64,000 nt of DNA from Carettochelys insculpta (Eukaryota; Chordata; Testudines; Carettochelyidae): the NCBI RefSeq assembly GCF_033958435.1, contig NC_134138.1:29728598-29792597 (forward strand). The letters run 5' to 3'. The notes below the pieces were generated by a model. The model was not told the origin of the DNA, ran no database searches, and was given only the letters and a program-made list of their open reading frames with translations. Each line of letters starts with the position of its first letter. Within the stretch, counting starts at the first letter, position 1. A program made the translations under genes and the position numbers. Shown piece by piece: positions 10,821 to 21,660 of this stretch.

Positions 10821-13800
10821 GTTCACTTTGTGGTTTTGTTTCTGGACTGCTGCTACTTAGAAAAAAAAATATTTCTTCTTACTGATACCTAAATCAACAC
10901 AAATATTTTACGGTCCTAAGGTTTCCATTATAGGCTAAAGTTAACATGATTTTGTAAGTCAACTGTCCCAAAATAGTTTTGATTTTTCTGTTTACAAGGG
11001 ATTCTGATAAAATAAAAAAATTGCTTTAGTGTAATGGCTCTCTGATGTGTTGAGATACCCTCGTACATCTTGCCTTCCCTTCTGAAGTATTTTAGGAAAT
11101 TTGGATATGTACAGGGTTAAGATTAGGAGAGAGGTGCTTGAAAGTAAGATTATGGTGGTAAGTTTATTTTAAGTGTGCATGTTTTCTCTCTCATCTTTTG
11201 TCCAGACTCTGTTCAGTTTCTTAAGTGTTTAAAAGAGCAAACATTTGACTCTCTTAGGCTTATGTAGTGTATACAACAAGTGCAACAAAAAATTCAGCAC
11301 TTTCCCTGCCTCAATAGAATCCAGCATTGGCTTTGCTAGTCTTGTCATTGGCCCTGTATTTAGAAAAGCTAGCACTAATGGCTGGTTAAATGTGATAAAA
11401 TCGCTTCTGTATCTAATCCTGGTAGATTTATCTAACGGAACGCAGTTACTAATTATAACGAAACATGTTTCAGAGGAAATACAGTTGAGTATCTTAAACT
11501 GTTCAGATGAGTTGGTTCTCCCTGTTGTTGCTACCAATGTTATAGATGTGTATTCCAGCCCCTCAGATCAGGTTCCACTGCCTAGATACACGCAGGCATT
11601 CTACTGCAAGGTATTGTACTGTTTGACCTTGGATCCTGGGAGTGAACTGGCAGTTTCAAAGATCACATATGGGGAGGATTTATCTTAATCAAATAAGATG
11701 CATTGGCTATGTTAACTTTCTTGTTATGAGTACAGGTTTTCTATAACTAAATGGCGGTACCATTAATACAAATACCAAAAAATTTGGCCAGTGAATAGTC
11801 TCAGGAGTGTGTATGGGGTGGGGAATGAAGGCCTTCCAGGTATCCTTGCTAAAAGCTAAAACAAAACTAAACACAGCCATAAAAGGAATTATTAGCCATT
11901 TTAAATGTCTCCCTGAAACCTCACCACTGCAAAGTAAAAACATATGTTGTAGTTAGCCGACTTAATTAATCAGTGGTATTGTTTTACTGGTTGGAATGGT
12001 TCACAGCTTAGTCAGAAGCAGCTGATTAATCCATTTGTCTGCTTGGGTTTAGACAGGAAGAGAACAATTATTTCCCAGTGTTCTGTATTTATTTAATGTT
12101 GGGGTGGGCTTGCTTTTCTTGATATAAACGGTAATTTTTTTCCTATTCAAAACAGGGCCTGAAGGGAATTCCCTTCTCGTCATTTCAGCTTATAGCACCT
12201 GTCTGTAGTTGGCCCATCAGGATCCAGTAGTGACTTTGTGTGGCGCATGCTAGTGAATATAAGTTTCCTGCACACCTGGTACCACTGCTGTTTCTTTCAA
12301 ACACTCATCTGAGAAGATAATATTTAATTTGTTTTTTGTTTGTTGCTCACACAACTACACTTTAAGATGAGCTGTCATCCCAAGGACTTTGGAATGCTTC
12401 ACAAAATATTCATGCATACATTGTCCCTGAAATGAGGGTTAGAGGGCTATAGACAGTAGAAGGAAAATATAGGCCAAGGACATCAGGCTAAAACTCAGTT
12501 CTTACAAGTAGTACTATAGAAGCATGGCTTCAGCATTGTTTAGCTGAGACTTTACAGAAAAATCATTTCACTACAGAATAGATTAGACGAGGCATGCTAA
12601 AGCTGCACACCGCTGCAGCTGGGTGTGTTTTGGTGACAGCAGCTGGATACTCCTGCTTCAAAAGCACTGGCTTCTGTTGTTGAGCTGAAGACTCTTCTTT
12701 AGTTCCTGTCTGTGTGGGGCCCAAGATACAGTTGAAAAGTTCTGATTCCATCCAGCAAAGGGCAGTAGTGCATTTAATGCTTGCACACACTTGTCCTCTC
12801 TCACCCATATGTGTATGCACACTCATGCACACACCCTGTTTCAGTATATCTTACAAGATGATATTCTGCAGATGTCAGTTACTGTGTTCACTTTTAACTT
12901 TAAAAATCCTTGAGAAGTGCAGGCCAGTTGAGAGACTTCAGCAGTACAAGTGGAAGACAGGTCCACAGTTCCCTTTTTTTTTTTTTAATGGGAATTGGCT
13001 TCTTAAGTGTCCTTCGTTCTTTTGAAAACCTGCCTCAGCAAAAGTATTTTAAGAGATAAGAGATTTCTCAGATTTGAAAGGCAAATAACTGCTTTTAAAA
13101 AAACGTCCATACCTTAAAAAATATTCTGCTTGTATGCACTGAAGAAATGACCATGTGGCCTGTCTTCCATTCTTTATGCAACTTGCTCTTAGATCTAAAC
13201 ACTAGCCAAGAGATTCTGAGTGTCCATCAGTGGGAAAGCCCAATGGCATGGCTGTTTTATTTGGGTAGGTTAAAGCAGAGATCTGTGAAATGAGTCCCGT
13301 AATCCTTTAAGAACTGAAGGGTCAGCAATGGCCCAAAGCATAATTCTTGCTCATAATTTAAGTTTGCTTAAAGTTGGTTATTCTGTTTGGGGAAGACAAA
13401 ACAAAAACTAGAGAAAAATCAAAGGGTAGGAAGGAGACTTTTTGCATTACTTTCCTCTCAGAAGGTTTAGTTCAAGCCTGGTTTTATAACTTAAAAAAAA
13501 AAGAAAAAATCGAATCTTTACCAGGCATCTGTATTTCTTACTGACACTATGCAAAGGTGAAAGTAAGGTGATATGCCCCAATATGCTGCTCTGATAAGAC
13601 CCAACAGCGCTCCAGAAAGGGCCAGCTGTGGCACTCTACTCTTTAGCAGGCTGGCACAGGTGCCTGTAGCTAAGCGAGGGAGGCAGCAGTGAATGTGGTG
13701 CGCTGTCGGAAAGGTGTACGAGATCCTAGCTGGGCTACTGGGAGGGGCTGGTGGTGATGGCAGCAGCGGATTGGCCTCCATACTGTTGCAAGTGATCCAG

Positions 13801-15030
13801 GCCTGGTCCCTCGTCTGGCTGTGCTGGCCTGACTGCAGCAGCCTTTCCCTGGCCCCATTCCTGGGGGAGGCCCTGTGATCCAGCCCCCATCTGCCATGGG
13901 AGGGGCTTGGCAGTGGCTCCCATCTGGCCACAGTGGACTACCTCCACTCCTGCTGCAGACAAGTGGAGGTTGCCCCCCCCACACTCCCATGACACATGGA
14001 GCAGGAGTGGGGCAGAATTGGCTCCCAACCTGATGTGGTGATCTGGGCCTGGTCCCTTGTCTGGCCACAGCAGCTCAGCCCTAGCCAGGAAAGCTAATCT
14101 GGCCCCAGAGCCCCTCTCCACTTAGTCCACCAGCCTTCTGCCATGACTCCTGCACTTCCTCCCACATCCTCAGCCCCTGTGTTTCACGTAAGTGTGTTTT
14201 GGTTTTAATGTAAAAACAAGAAAATGTTAAAGATGACTTATCCAAGTGGTAAAAAGCATAAAAGGATTAATTCTCTACATAAGTACATATGCATCGTTTC
14301 CTTTCTCAGACTGGGCTGGCAGTGTCCCTGTTGCAGATCACATACCTTCCCCTAAGCTCCTCCAGTCAGCCCCTTTTCTCCACCCACAATAAAACTTCTG
14401 AAGAAATACTTGATTCTTCTGGAGCTGAGACAGCTGTAGAATGTCTAAAAGGGAGACTGTGAGGAACAGAACTTAACCAAATTAAAAAATAAGCTTTACT
14501 TAAAAATGAGAGGCTGACAGAGGGTTTGATTCTCCTCTTGTTCACACTGGCATAAATTGTGAGTAAAGTTCATTGGAGTCCATGAAGTTGCAATGGCATA
14601 AAATGAGAGGTGATTTGTGCCCAGAAGGTCCCATGCAGAGGTGCCAAATGGCAGTACAAGATCATCAGAAAATCCCACAGAGAAACTTGAAAAGTTAATT
14701 ATTAAGGACATTTTCCTCTCTTCTGGAACAACCTGTGTTGTTTACCAAAACAAAGTACAAGCCTGCAAAAAGCCGGTTATGTCTGTTATTGGCCAGGATC
14801 ATAACAGTTTATGGGAAATCTACTCATCTCTTGCAGCATGCTAGTTTGGAATGCTGCTCTTTCTGTGAACACTGGTTCACCATCCTACGTTTACAGCTCC
14901 CTGCTCCCTGTGCCTTTCCATGTGAGAAAGAAGGGTTTCTGTGGCTAGATGCAAAACAGATAGGATAGAGGAGGAGAATTCAGCTTTCTCTGTCTGGTGC
15001 GGAGAACGTGAATGATGTTATTTACTCTTT
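10080..15030. other. No gene seen; unrecognised sequence
   Basis: AT-rich sequence without a recognisable gene. The longest frame, 147 codons at 11245-11688 (+), overlaps a 102-codon frame on the other strand; neither protein resembles a family I know and there is no codon or splice evidence. A GC-rich patch at 13690-14170 contains an imperfect internal repeat. A block with 'CTGGTCCCTCGTCTGGC' near 13800 recurs as 'CTGGTCCCTTGTCTGGC' near 14050. The homopolymer at 10792 is listed separately. Confidence 0.5.
10792..10820 (+). repeat. Poly-C homopolymer, 29 bases
   Basis: A run of 29 consecutive C bases. The complementary G strand could form a G-quadruplex and the C strand an i-motif. Its assembled length is unreliable, because sequencing and replication slip on such runs. 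Confidence 0.95.
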
Positions 15031-15036
15031 TCCATA

Positions 15037-15256
15037 ACACAAGAACTAGGGGTCACCAAATTAAATTAACAAGTAGCAGGTTTAAAACAAACAAAAGGAA
15101 GTGCTTCTCCAGTTGCACAGTCAACTTGTGGAACTCTTTGCCAGAGGATGTTGTGAAGCCCAAGACTATAAAAGGATTTAAAAAAGTGTAAGATGAATTC
15201 ATGGAGCTTAGGTCGCTAAGTGGCTGTTTACCAGGAAGGGCAGGGATTGTGTCCCT
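15037..15256 (+). pseudogene. CR1-like LINE reverse transcriptase, C-terminal relic
   Basis: Reading the plus strand from 15037 gives NTRTRGHQIKLTSSRFKTNK, then a segment with NLWNSLPEDVV and KTIKGFKK, followed by a stop and DEFMEL. This order (TRG...K, then the 'NLWNSLPEDVV' block) is the usual C-terminal end of CR1/L3-type LINE reverse transcriptases, which copy their RNA into the genome at a nicked target. The catalytic domain is absent, a stop interrupts the frame, and the 3' end is cut at about 15257 by the Penelope-like insertion that follows. Confidence 0.85.
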
Positions 15257-15257
15257 A

Positions 15258-15560
15258 GTCTTCGAGAACAAGAAGAAGTCTTGTGGCACCTTATAGACTA
15301 ACAGTTATTTTAGAGCATAAGCTTTTGTGGGCAAAGACCCGCTTCATCAGATGCATGAGTGGGGGGGGTGGTTTCAGAGGGGTATTTAAAGAGCGGCATC
15401 ACAGTAAGAGGGAGGGCCAGAGCTGACAAGGTCTATTAAGCAAGGTGGAAATAGCTCAGTATCAACAGTACTTATCAAGAGGAAAAAACAAGTCAGATCA
15501 GACAGGGGGATGTGAGCCTTTTTCAGAGTCTAATGGGGCTGGGGTTAGAGGACCAACCTG
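15258..15560 (-). mobile_element. Penelope-like 3' fragment inserted in a CR1 end
   Basis: The plus strand reads GAACAAGAAGAAGTCTTGTGG, CACCTTATAGACTAACAG, GAGCATAAGCTTTTGTGGG and CGCTTCATCAGATGCATGAG. This is the pseudo-LTR sequence of the element at 60503. The following 200 bp (TATTTAAAGAGCGGCATCAC, AACAGTACTTATCAAGAGG) are probably more 3' sequence of the same family. By comparison with 58350 and 34207, where the endonuclease relic reads leftward, the element lies on the minus strand. No endonuclease coding is visible. Its right limit is uncertain. Confidence 0.75.
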
Positions 15561-15689
15561 ACCTCATACGTGAGTGACCTGTGTTTTTTCTTTTTTTTTT
15601 TTAAACAGTGAAATGTGAGGCTGTTGGCTAGGCTGATAGGTGGATAAATTTACATATATAATGGCAACACCAAGAGGTAACATTGTACT

Positions 15690-15885
15690 TGGTGCTGTAT
15701 TAACAAAGAGGGAGAGAGAGTCCTTGGTCCAAGAGCGTACAGCCTAAAAGACAAAGGGCATTAGGGGGAACAGGGTTACAGAGAGGTGAAGCAACTTGGT
15801 CACGTTCATACAAAAGGTCAGTGACAGAGCTGAAAATTGAATCTGGCCCAGTTTAGGACTCCTCGCCTTGTTTACTAGAGCTGAT
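15690..15885 (-). mobile_element. MIR-like SINE, reverse
   Basis: The blocks GGTTACAGAGAGGTGAAGC, AACTTGGTCACGTTCATAC, AGTGACAGAGCTGAAAATTG and AGTTTAGGACTCC follow, in order, the reverse complement of a MIR-type SINE ('cagagaggttaagtaacttgcccaaggtcacac...gtggcagagctgg'). Diverged, with no clear ends. Confidence 0.65.
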
Positions 15886-15983
15886 GGAATTCAGCAAAGA
15901 GTTAAGCGAAAGTCAGAATGTTCAGGATAGGCAGTGAACCAGCATGTGTTTGCTTGTCTCCTTATGTTCAAATGATCTTTAAC

Positions 15984-16114
15984 CGGTGCTTTTTTGTGCT
16001 GGTACTGAGTATTGGCACCTTGGCAGCCCCAGCCAGAGGATTGGCTGCGGGTGGGACGTGGGGGTGGGGGGAGCCAGCTGAGTACCAGCACCTCTTTTAA
16101 CAAAAAAAGCCCTG
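15984..16114. mobile_element. Small hAT-like MITE with 8-bp TSD
   Basis: A 131-bp foldback element. Inner inverted repeats GTGCTGGTACTGAG (15996-16009) and CTGAGTACCAGCAC (16078-16091) are perfect over 14 bp. The outer ends CGGTGCTTTTTTGT and ACAAAAAAAGCCCTG also pair. The octamers TCTTTAAC (15976-15983) and TATTTAAC (16115-16122) match at 7 of 8 positions, an 8-bp target duplication as made by hAT transposases. No coding capacity. Confidence 0.8.
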
Positions 16115-16122
16115 TATTTAAC

Positions 16123-17585
16123 AATGTGCAAAAAAATTGTAAAGTCTCCCTGGAATGCCGGCCTTCTCTAAGGAAATATGAGTTCATTGCATTGTGTGAA
16201 CAGAATTACGGAGGAGAACAATTGCTTGTCATGTAGCAATTAAGGCCCTGTGGGTGTAATAACTTCCAAATCGGGTCTGGAATCTATATACATGTTTTCA
16301 GGGGGGCCAAGGAGGTTGCCATCTGAATCAGATTTCTTGTATTTCTAGTAATAAATGCCACACAGTTCCCATGAACTTTAAACTAGATGTTCATATTTTC
16401 AGCATTACCTCTTTAAGAGCAATCTTTGCAATCTCTGGCTGTGGATATCTCAGTCATTACAGAGTGACTTCAGAACTGTTAGTCAGATTATGACACCAAC
16501 TTCCTGCTTGCTGAGTAATCAATCTGTCCGCTGGTTTGTGGTAAATTCTCAGTTTAACACCACCCTGTTCCTTATCCACTTAGCTGTACATTACATGTGG
16601 TTTTTTTTTTAATCAGATCTGAACAAATACTGAAAATGCCCCAAAGTCTGTGGAATCTTGAGGATTTTATTAAACAGTTATTGTTTATGCATGGCTTATG
16701 GGGAAATGGTTTGACAAGAGCCTGCTTTGTGTGGCAGTATCTGGCCATGTGCCCGTTTGTACGTTCTCTGAGACTGTATGTAAGCAGACAGCATTGAAAA
16801 ATGAGGAAGGGGTACTGTGGGGAAACAAGCCAGTCAGACTTAATAAATCAGGGAGATTCAGTAAGATTCCATTTGAATTGACTCTGTGCCAGCCGTATAT
16901 TGTACATCCTAGATCTGGGTTGAAGGCGACATTTTAATGGTTTTATTAGTTTAGGAAGAATACTTTCATTGTGTGTGTCTTCAGTTATATTAAGTACTGT
17001 GTGAAGTTCTGATGAGCTTATATTGCCTTCCTGTATATAGTATGCTATGTGCCTTCTGTCCAAGATCCTAGCAGTAATCTGGTGGAATCCTCTTAAATAA
17101 GGAGCTGTTAAATTAATAAAGCTGTTAATCACATAACAAAAATCTTGCGTGGAACTACCAAATCATAGCATAAATGTTTTGAATCAGGAGACTCGGGTAG
17201 GGGCAGGTGAAATGGTTGCATACATCACAAAGATCTATTTAAAATGATGATTTTACACACACCAAGTAATCATCATTGTCATTTTTAAGGCATTCTCTAT
17301 GCTGCAGCTTCAGCCATAATCACTTAGGCTGAACTTTTCATTTAAATTTTGAATCCTTTCAAAGTCACTGGGCACAATTCTTATGATCCCCTTTACACCG
17401 GTGGCTCGCTTAAATTACTTGTCCATAGCCTTTAGGAAGTCTGTATCAGAGCTAGGATTTTGTTCCTGGATGGCCTTTCTGTGCTGAGTTCTTGAGACCT
17501 TTATTTCATTTGAAGTATTTTTTAATAAACTAAATGTAAGTTACAAAGTAGAGTTTTCGAAAGTGACTTTGGCACTCAAGAGCCC
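16123..17585. other. No gene seen; AT-rich sequence
   Basis: No reading frame with recognisable homology and no clear repeat. A 94-codon reverse-strand frame at 16848-17132 is unremarkable. Confidence 0.5.
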
Positions 17586-17590
17586 ATGGC

Positions 17591-17765
17591 TTAGGGGGCG
17601 TCTGCACCTGCACAGCTGAAGCGGCACTTGCACAACTCTGCCACTGCAGCCTTAGTGAAAATGCTGATTATGCTGAAAAAAGAGCTCCTCCCATTGGCGC
17701 AGATACGCGACTTCCCCCAGAGGTGGTAGCTATACCGACGGAAGTTTGTAGCATAGACTAGGGCT
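17591..17765. mobile_element. Possible foldback MITE fragment
   Basis: The boundaries resemble MITE ends of the 'GTCTACAC' type: GGGCGTCTGCACCTGCACAG on the left and GCATAGACTAGGGC on the right. No convincing target duplication was found, so this is a tentative call. Confidence 0.3.
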
Positions 17766-17989
17766 TATTGAAATTGAGTGGCACTCCATTTCCGAAATCA
17801 CTTAGCTCTTTGGAAAACTTTATCCTACAGCTTGTGCTATATAGGGCTATTGTGGGTGAGGGGAAACCCCACTGGCCAGGAAACCATATTACAGCAGTAG
17901 TATCCAGGTGTTGATGCTGTCTTTCTCTTTTAAGGGTAGACCGTAAGGCCTGAAAGTTAGTGATAGGTAACTCATAGTGAAACACAACA

Positions 17990-18242
17990 CAAGTTGAACT
18001 TTGCTACTCCAGCACCCTTGGGACCTGAGTGATGCTGAACAAGAGAATTTGCCGGACCATGGGAGGTCAGTATTGTCTAACAGCATTATCAACACTTCCA
18101 CTGCTTACTGGGCTCTTAAAAGACATTTAGGGGTCAGTTGGAGCTAAATAACAGCCTAGGACGCTGAGAGCCAGGACTGGTAGTTGTAAACGAACTTTAT
18201 GGGGCCAGGTGAAACTTAGCCACATCCATGATAAGTGGACAC
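17990..18242 (+). mobile_element. Tigger-like MITE, right end missing
   Basis: This segment is a relative of 24120-24428. Shared blocks in the same order are GAGAATTTGC...GGACCATG, ACTGCTTACTGGGCTCTTA, AGCTAAATAAC, GCCAGGACTGGT and CATGATAAGTGG. The left end CAAGTTGAACTTTGCTACTC corresponds to the other copy's inverted end. The right inverted end is gone. Confidence 0.75.
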
Positions 18243-18389
18243 TTCCTGCATCTCTCACCATACCTGCTGCTGGTGCCAGGCTCCCCACCCCACTTGAACA
18301 ATTCAGGTTTTGCCTGTCCCGCTCAGTGTTACTGTTTACCAGGCATTGCAGTGGGACCAGTTGAAAAATAAAAAACCTGGTGACTAGAT

Positions 18390-18612
18390 GGCTGTGGCCA
18401 CACTAGCCCCTTATTTCGGAGGGACTATGGTAATGTGGCACTTCGGACTATGCTAATGAGGCACTGCCATGAATATGCAGTGCCTCATTAGCATAATGGA
18501 AGCCACACGTGCTTCAAAACTGCCGGTTTTGAAATGCATGCTGCCCGTGTGGCCTGGGGCCTTTTGAAATGACACCCCTGATTTGGAAATCCCTTCTTCC
18601 CATCTGGTTTTG
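18390..18612. mobile_element. Palindromic MITE, left arm only
   Basis: The left arm of the 3-bp-duplication family: GGCTGTGGCCACACTAGCCCC end, internal GCTAATGAGGCACTG...CAGTGCCTCATTAGC hairpin (about 18450-18495), and CTTCTTCCCATCTGGTTTTG at the right limit. In the intact copy at 39227 the last block is the tip of the foldback. This copy therefore stops at the centre of symmetry and has lost its second arm. Confidence 0.8.
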
Positions 18613-20605
18613 CTTGTATCTGCACACTGTTCCTATTGGAATCGATTGTAGTTGAGTTCAGGAAATCAGTAGCCTGTCACGAAACTTCAATATCTTTCCT
18701 GGGAATATTTTGTATTGACTAAAATCTAATTTTACACTAGGAAACCATAAACCATACAGCCCCTCTGTTTATAAAAATCAAACATATGCATAGTTTGTCT
18801 GCTTGAGAATACAGCAAGAGACTGATACAACAGCACTAAAAAGATTTTAACCATACACGTCCAGTCACGTTCACCTTAATGGGGAGTTAATTTTAGTGCC
18901 TCAGTGGCAGCTGTTTCTGCCTGCCTTAGAGTTTGTACAGCTCCCATCAGTGCTAACATTGCTGAGTTCTGTGCTGCTGAGCCAATTACATCCTGATTGT
19001 TCTGCTGCACATTCAGATCTGCTAATGTGGACTGATGAACTGCAGCTTTTGTCTCATGAATGGCTGGCAACGGTATTAATACAAGTAGCTAAAGGTTTCC
19101 TGCATTGATGGCTCCATGTTCAGCCTTGTCTTCCTGGAATTCCTAGTTTTGGATGTGTTTCAGATTGGCAGAATGTTCGACTCAGGAAATCTCTCTTTAG
19201 ATAGCAACGTATGTCAGATGGAGAAGAACTTTAGAAAAATAGAAGCCCTAAGTACCTTTAAGGCTGCCCTTCAATCCAGTCTTGTGGACCGTCTGGTGCG
19301 TTTAAAACATATTAGGCTCAGAAGGGTCAATGGAAGAACTTTTCTAACTCAACCCTGTCCTGTAGTTAGGCTTGATAGTGACTTTAATGCTGTTGCCATC
19401 TTTAGCTGTTTGATGGACTCAAGCCACTTCTGCATGGAGAGGAATCCCATGCTGCGCAGACTATAGCTGGTAGTGGTACCTGGGCTGCAATCTCAGTTCA
19501 GCCCAGCAGCTGAAGGTGCATGCCCACCAGTGTGCCTTCTGATGCCTTGAATATTCCCATAGGTCTCCCCACTTGATACTTTGTCTTTTATATGAAGTTA
19601 GTTCACCAACGAAGCTGGACAAATCTGGCGTACTTTGTTCCTTTGATGGCTGTTTCTGGACCATGTAATTCATCTACCATGAATGTAGTTGCATCTGGAA
19701 TAGCTCTGATTTTTTTTCCCCATTTTGAAGACTCCATGCCAATAATAATAAAAAAAGCCAAAAACCGGAAAGAGCCACACACAAACTTGGTGCCCAGTTT
19801 TGAAATATCCTTACTGTAAACTTAAGAAACACAGTTTTGCTTATGTGCACAGTGAGAAATAAACAAGAACGAGTGATGTTGACCTCAGGCAGAAGCACTA
19901 TCTTTAATCTCCCATTGTACTGGATTCTTAATCTCCCTTGCATCGCTATATCTCATTTGCACATATTTTCCCGTGTTTGTACAGATAGCAGATTTATTCA
20001 AAATATTAATCATCCTGACTGATGGTGGAGATTTGTGCATCTGACAAGTTGACATCCCAGTGATGCAAGTCTTAAAATTTACAGAGAGACAACCATTCCA
20101 AACAACCCTCTACAAAGTGCCTTTTTAAAATGTGTCTGTGGTAGGAAAACTTGAAATTTTAGGTAGGAGTTTGCCAACTTTTTGTTTAAGTAAAAAGTAT
20201 GGGGGTGGGTCTTTGGCATGCTCATTATATTTCCTTGTGTGTTGACAACTCAGATTTTGTTAGATGCTAATTAAGATTTTAAAATCCAATTGGCATTATA
20301 TTGCCAAAAGCTGTTAGGATTGCCTTGGGGATAAGTGACGTTTGAGTCTCACTTTCTATTTTTGGGCAGAACGTTATCTCCTGCATTACATTTATGGGCA
20401 GCCGAGAATGGCTAGATTGATCTTCTTGCAGGACTGGCAATAAATGACATACCTCTCTCTGTGGTCAGAATGAATTGCATTGCTGGTTGCCTTTCTGTTT
20501 CCTTCAAGATTGGTATTTGGTTTTCTGTACATTTTGAAATAGCACATCTTTTATTTAATTGCAAACTGCTGACAGAATCCACATTGTTTCTTAATGGCTC
20601 GCTGT
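18613..20605. other. No recognised gene; two frames noted
   Basis: The region 18876-19470 carries open frames on both strands (64 codons - at 18876-19070; 116 codons + at 19116-19466). Their amino-acid make-up is less skewed than chance frames nearby, but I recognise no domain and see no continuous frame across the interval. It could be an old processed pseudogene, conserved non-coding DNA or chance. Confidence 0.35.
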
Positions 20606-20609
20606 GGCC

Positions 20610-20931
20610 TAGGCTTGGCAGACATCCCACAATGTGCATGACCGTCCCAAATTTCCCTGACAAGTCTTGTGTCCTGCATTTACACAAAAATGTCCCACCA
20701 GACATCTTTGCGTATATGGGGGATGCGGGACTTGTCAGGAAAACGCCCCATCCCCTGGCTGGGGTTCCCACAGCTGGGGCTGCTGGCGGGGCTAGGCTTT
20801 CCAGCTGGCACCCAGCTGCAGAGTCTCCCCACATTTTTGGCAAATTTATGCAGGACAGGCAGCCCTGGCTGGGCATCCTGCAGCTAGGGCTTCCTGTCCC
20901 GCATATGTTTTCCAAAAATCCGGCAACCCTA
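20610..20931. mobile_element. Probable DNA transposon fragment with TA-adjacent ends
   Basis: The ends TAGGCTTGGCAGAC and CCGGCAACCCTA are inverted relatives. Inside lies the pair CCTGACAAGTC (20658-20668) and GACTTGTCAGG (20729-20739). The blocks 'GTCCTGCATTTACACAAAAATG' (20 bases used: GTCCTGCATTTACACAAAAA) and 'GCAACCCTA' recall a widespread vertebrate MITE. The 160-codon frame crossing it (20461-20943) extends beyond the repeat and is probably accidental. Confidence 0.45.
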
Positions 20932-21444
20932 CTTCTGGCCTAATTTCATTATGTGCTTTGATATCTGCAAACGTAGCAGGGTGGAGTCTGCACAAGAGAC
21001 CCTGGGCAAGATTCTGTCCCCTGCTGAATTCCATTTTATGACACTAACAGCATGAAGGACATGGAAACAGCTGTCTGATCGTTCACCCAGCACAAGGGAA
21101 GTGCAGGGAGCTATGGGGCACCCTACACTGAGCTGCTCCGCAGCCTCTGTTGTGCATGTGTGCCAAGGGAGTACAGTGTGGCTGGAGAGGACATGGAGGA
21201 GGCACAATGAGGAGTGGCTGGAGTGCTTTGCATTGGAGGTCCACCCTGGCTCCTGGAGCAGCCCTTAATATGAAAGGTGCAGAAGTGGCTCCCAGCCACT
21301 TTCTTGTCTTCCCTTGGATGAAGATATTTTATTCTGGGTTTGAGTTTGAGCTTGTTCAGCCATTCCAGAAACTATTGTAAGAAACCTGTTCTGAATGTAA
21401 TCTATACTATGTTCCTCAGACTCCTCTGTGCTGTCAGAGAAGAG

Positions 21445-21652
21445 CAGAGGTAGAAAAAGTGCCCCCAAAGTTACTTGAGTAAAAGTGCAGTGGCTTTCAT
21501 TTCTGGGTACTTCAGTATTATAAAGATGTGATGTGTGCACGCCTTTATTCAACTAGTTTTCCAGACACTGGTGACTTGTACTAAAGTACAACCCCACTTC
21601 CAGCAGCTGCACTTTTACTCAATTAACTTTTTGGGTACTCACCCACCCCTTG
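21445..21652. mobile_element. hAT-like MITE (TACTTGAGTAAAAGT ends)
   Basis: Terminal inverted repeats of about 50 bp: CAGAGGTAGAAAAAGTGCCC and TTACTTGAGTAAAAGTGCAG on the left, and TGCACTTTTACTCAATTAAC with GGGTACTCACCCACCCCTTG on the right. TGAGTAAAAGTGCA and TGCACTTTTACTCA pair perfectly. Flanking octamers GAGAAGAG (21437-21444) and CAGAAAAG (21653-21660) match at 6 of 8 positions, a degraded hAT duplication. Confidence 0.75.
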
Positions 21653-21660
21653 CAGAAAAG

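Noticed and set aside
13518..14121. Three overlapping minus-strand frames (128-137 codons)
   Set aside because: GC-rich repeat-like patch with all three frames open and no recognisable protein.
20461..20943. 160-codon plus-strand frame
   Set aside because: Most of it overlaps a probable DNA transposon fragment, and a 167-codon frame lies opposite. No domain seen.
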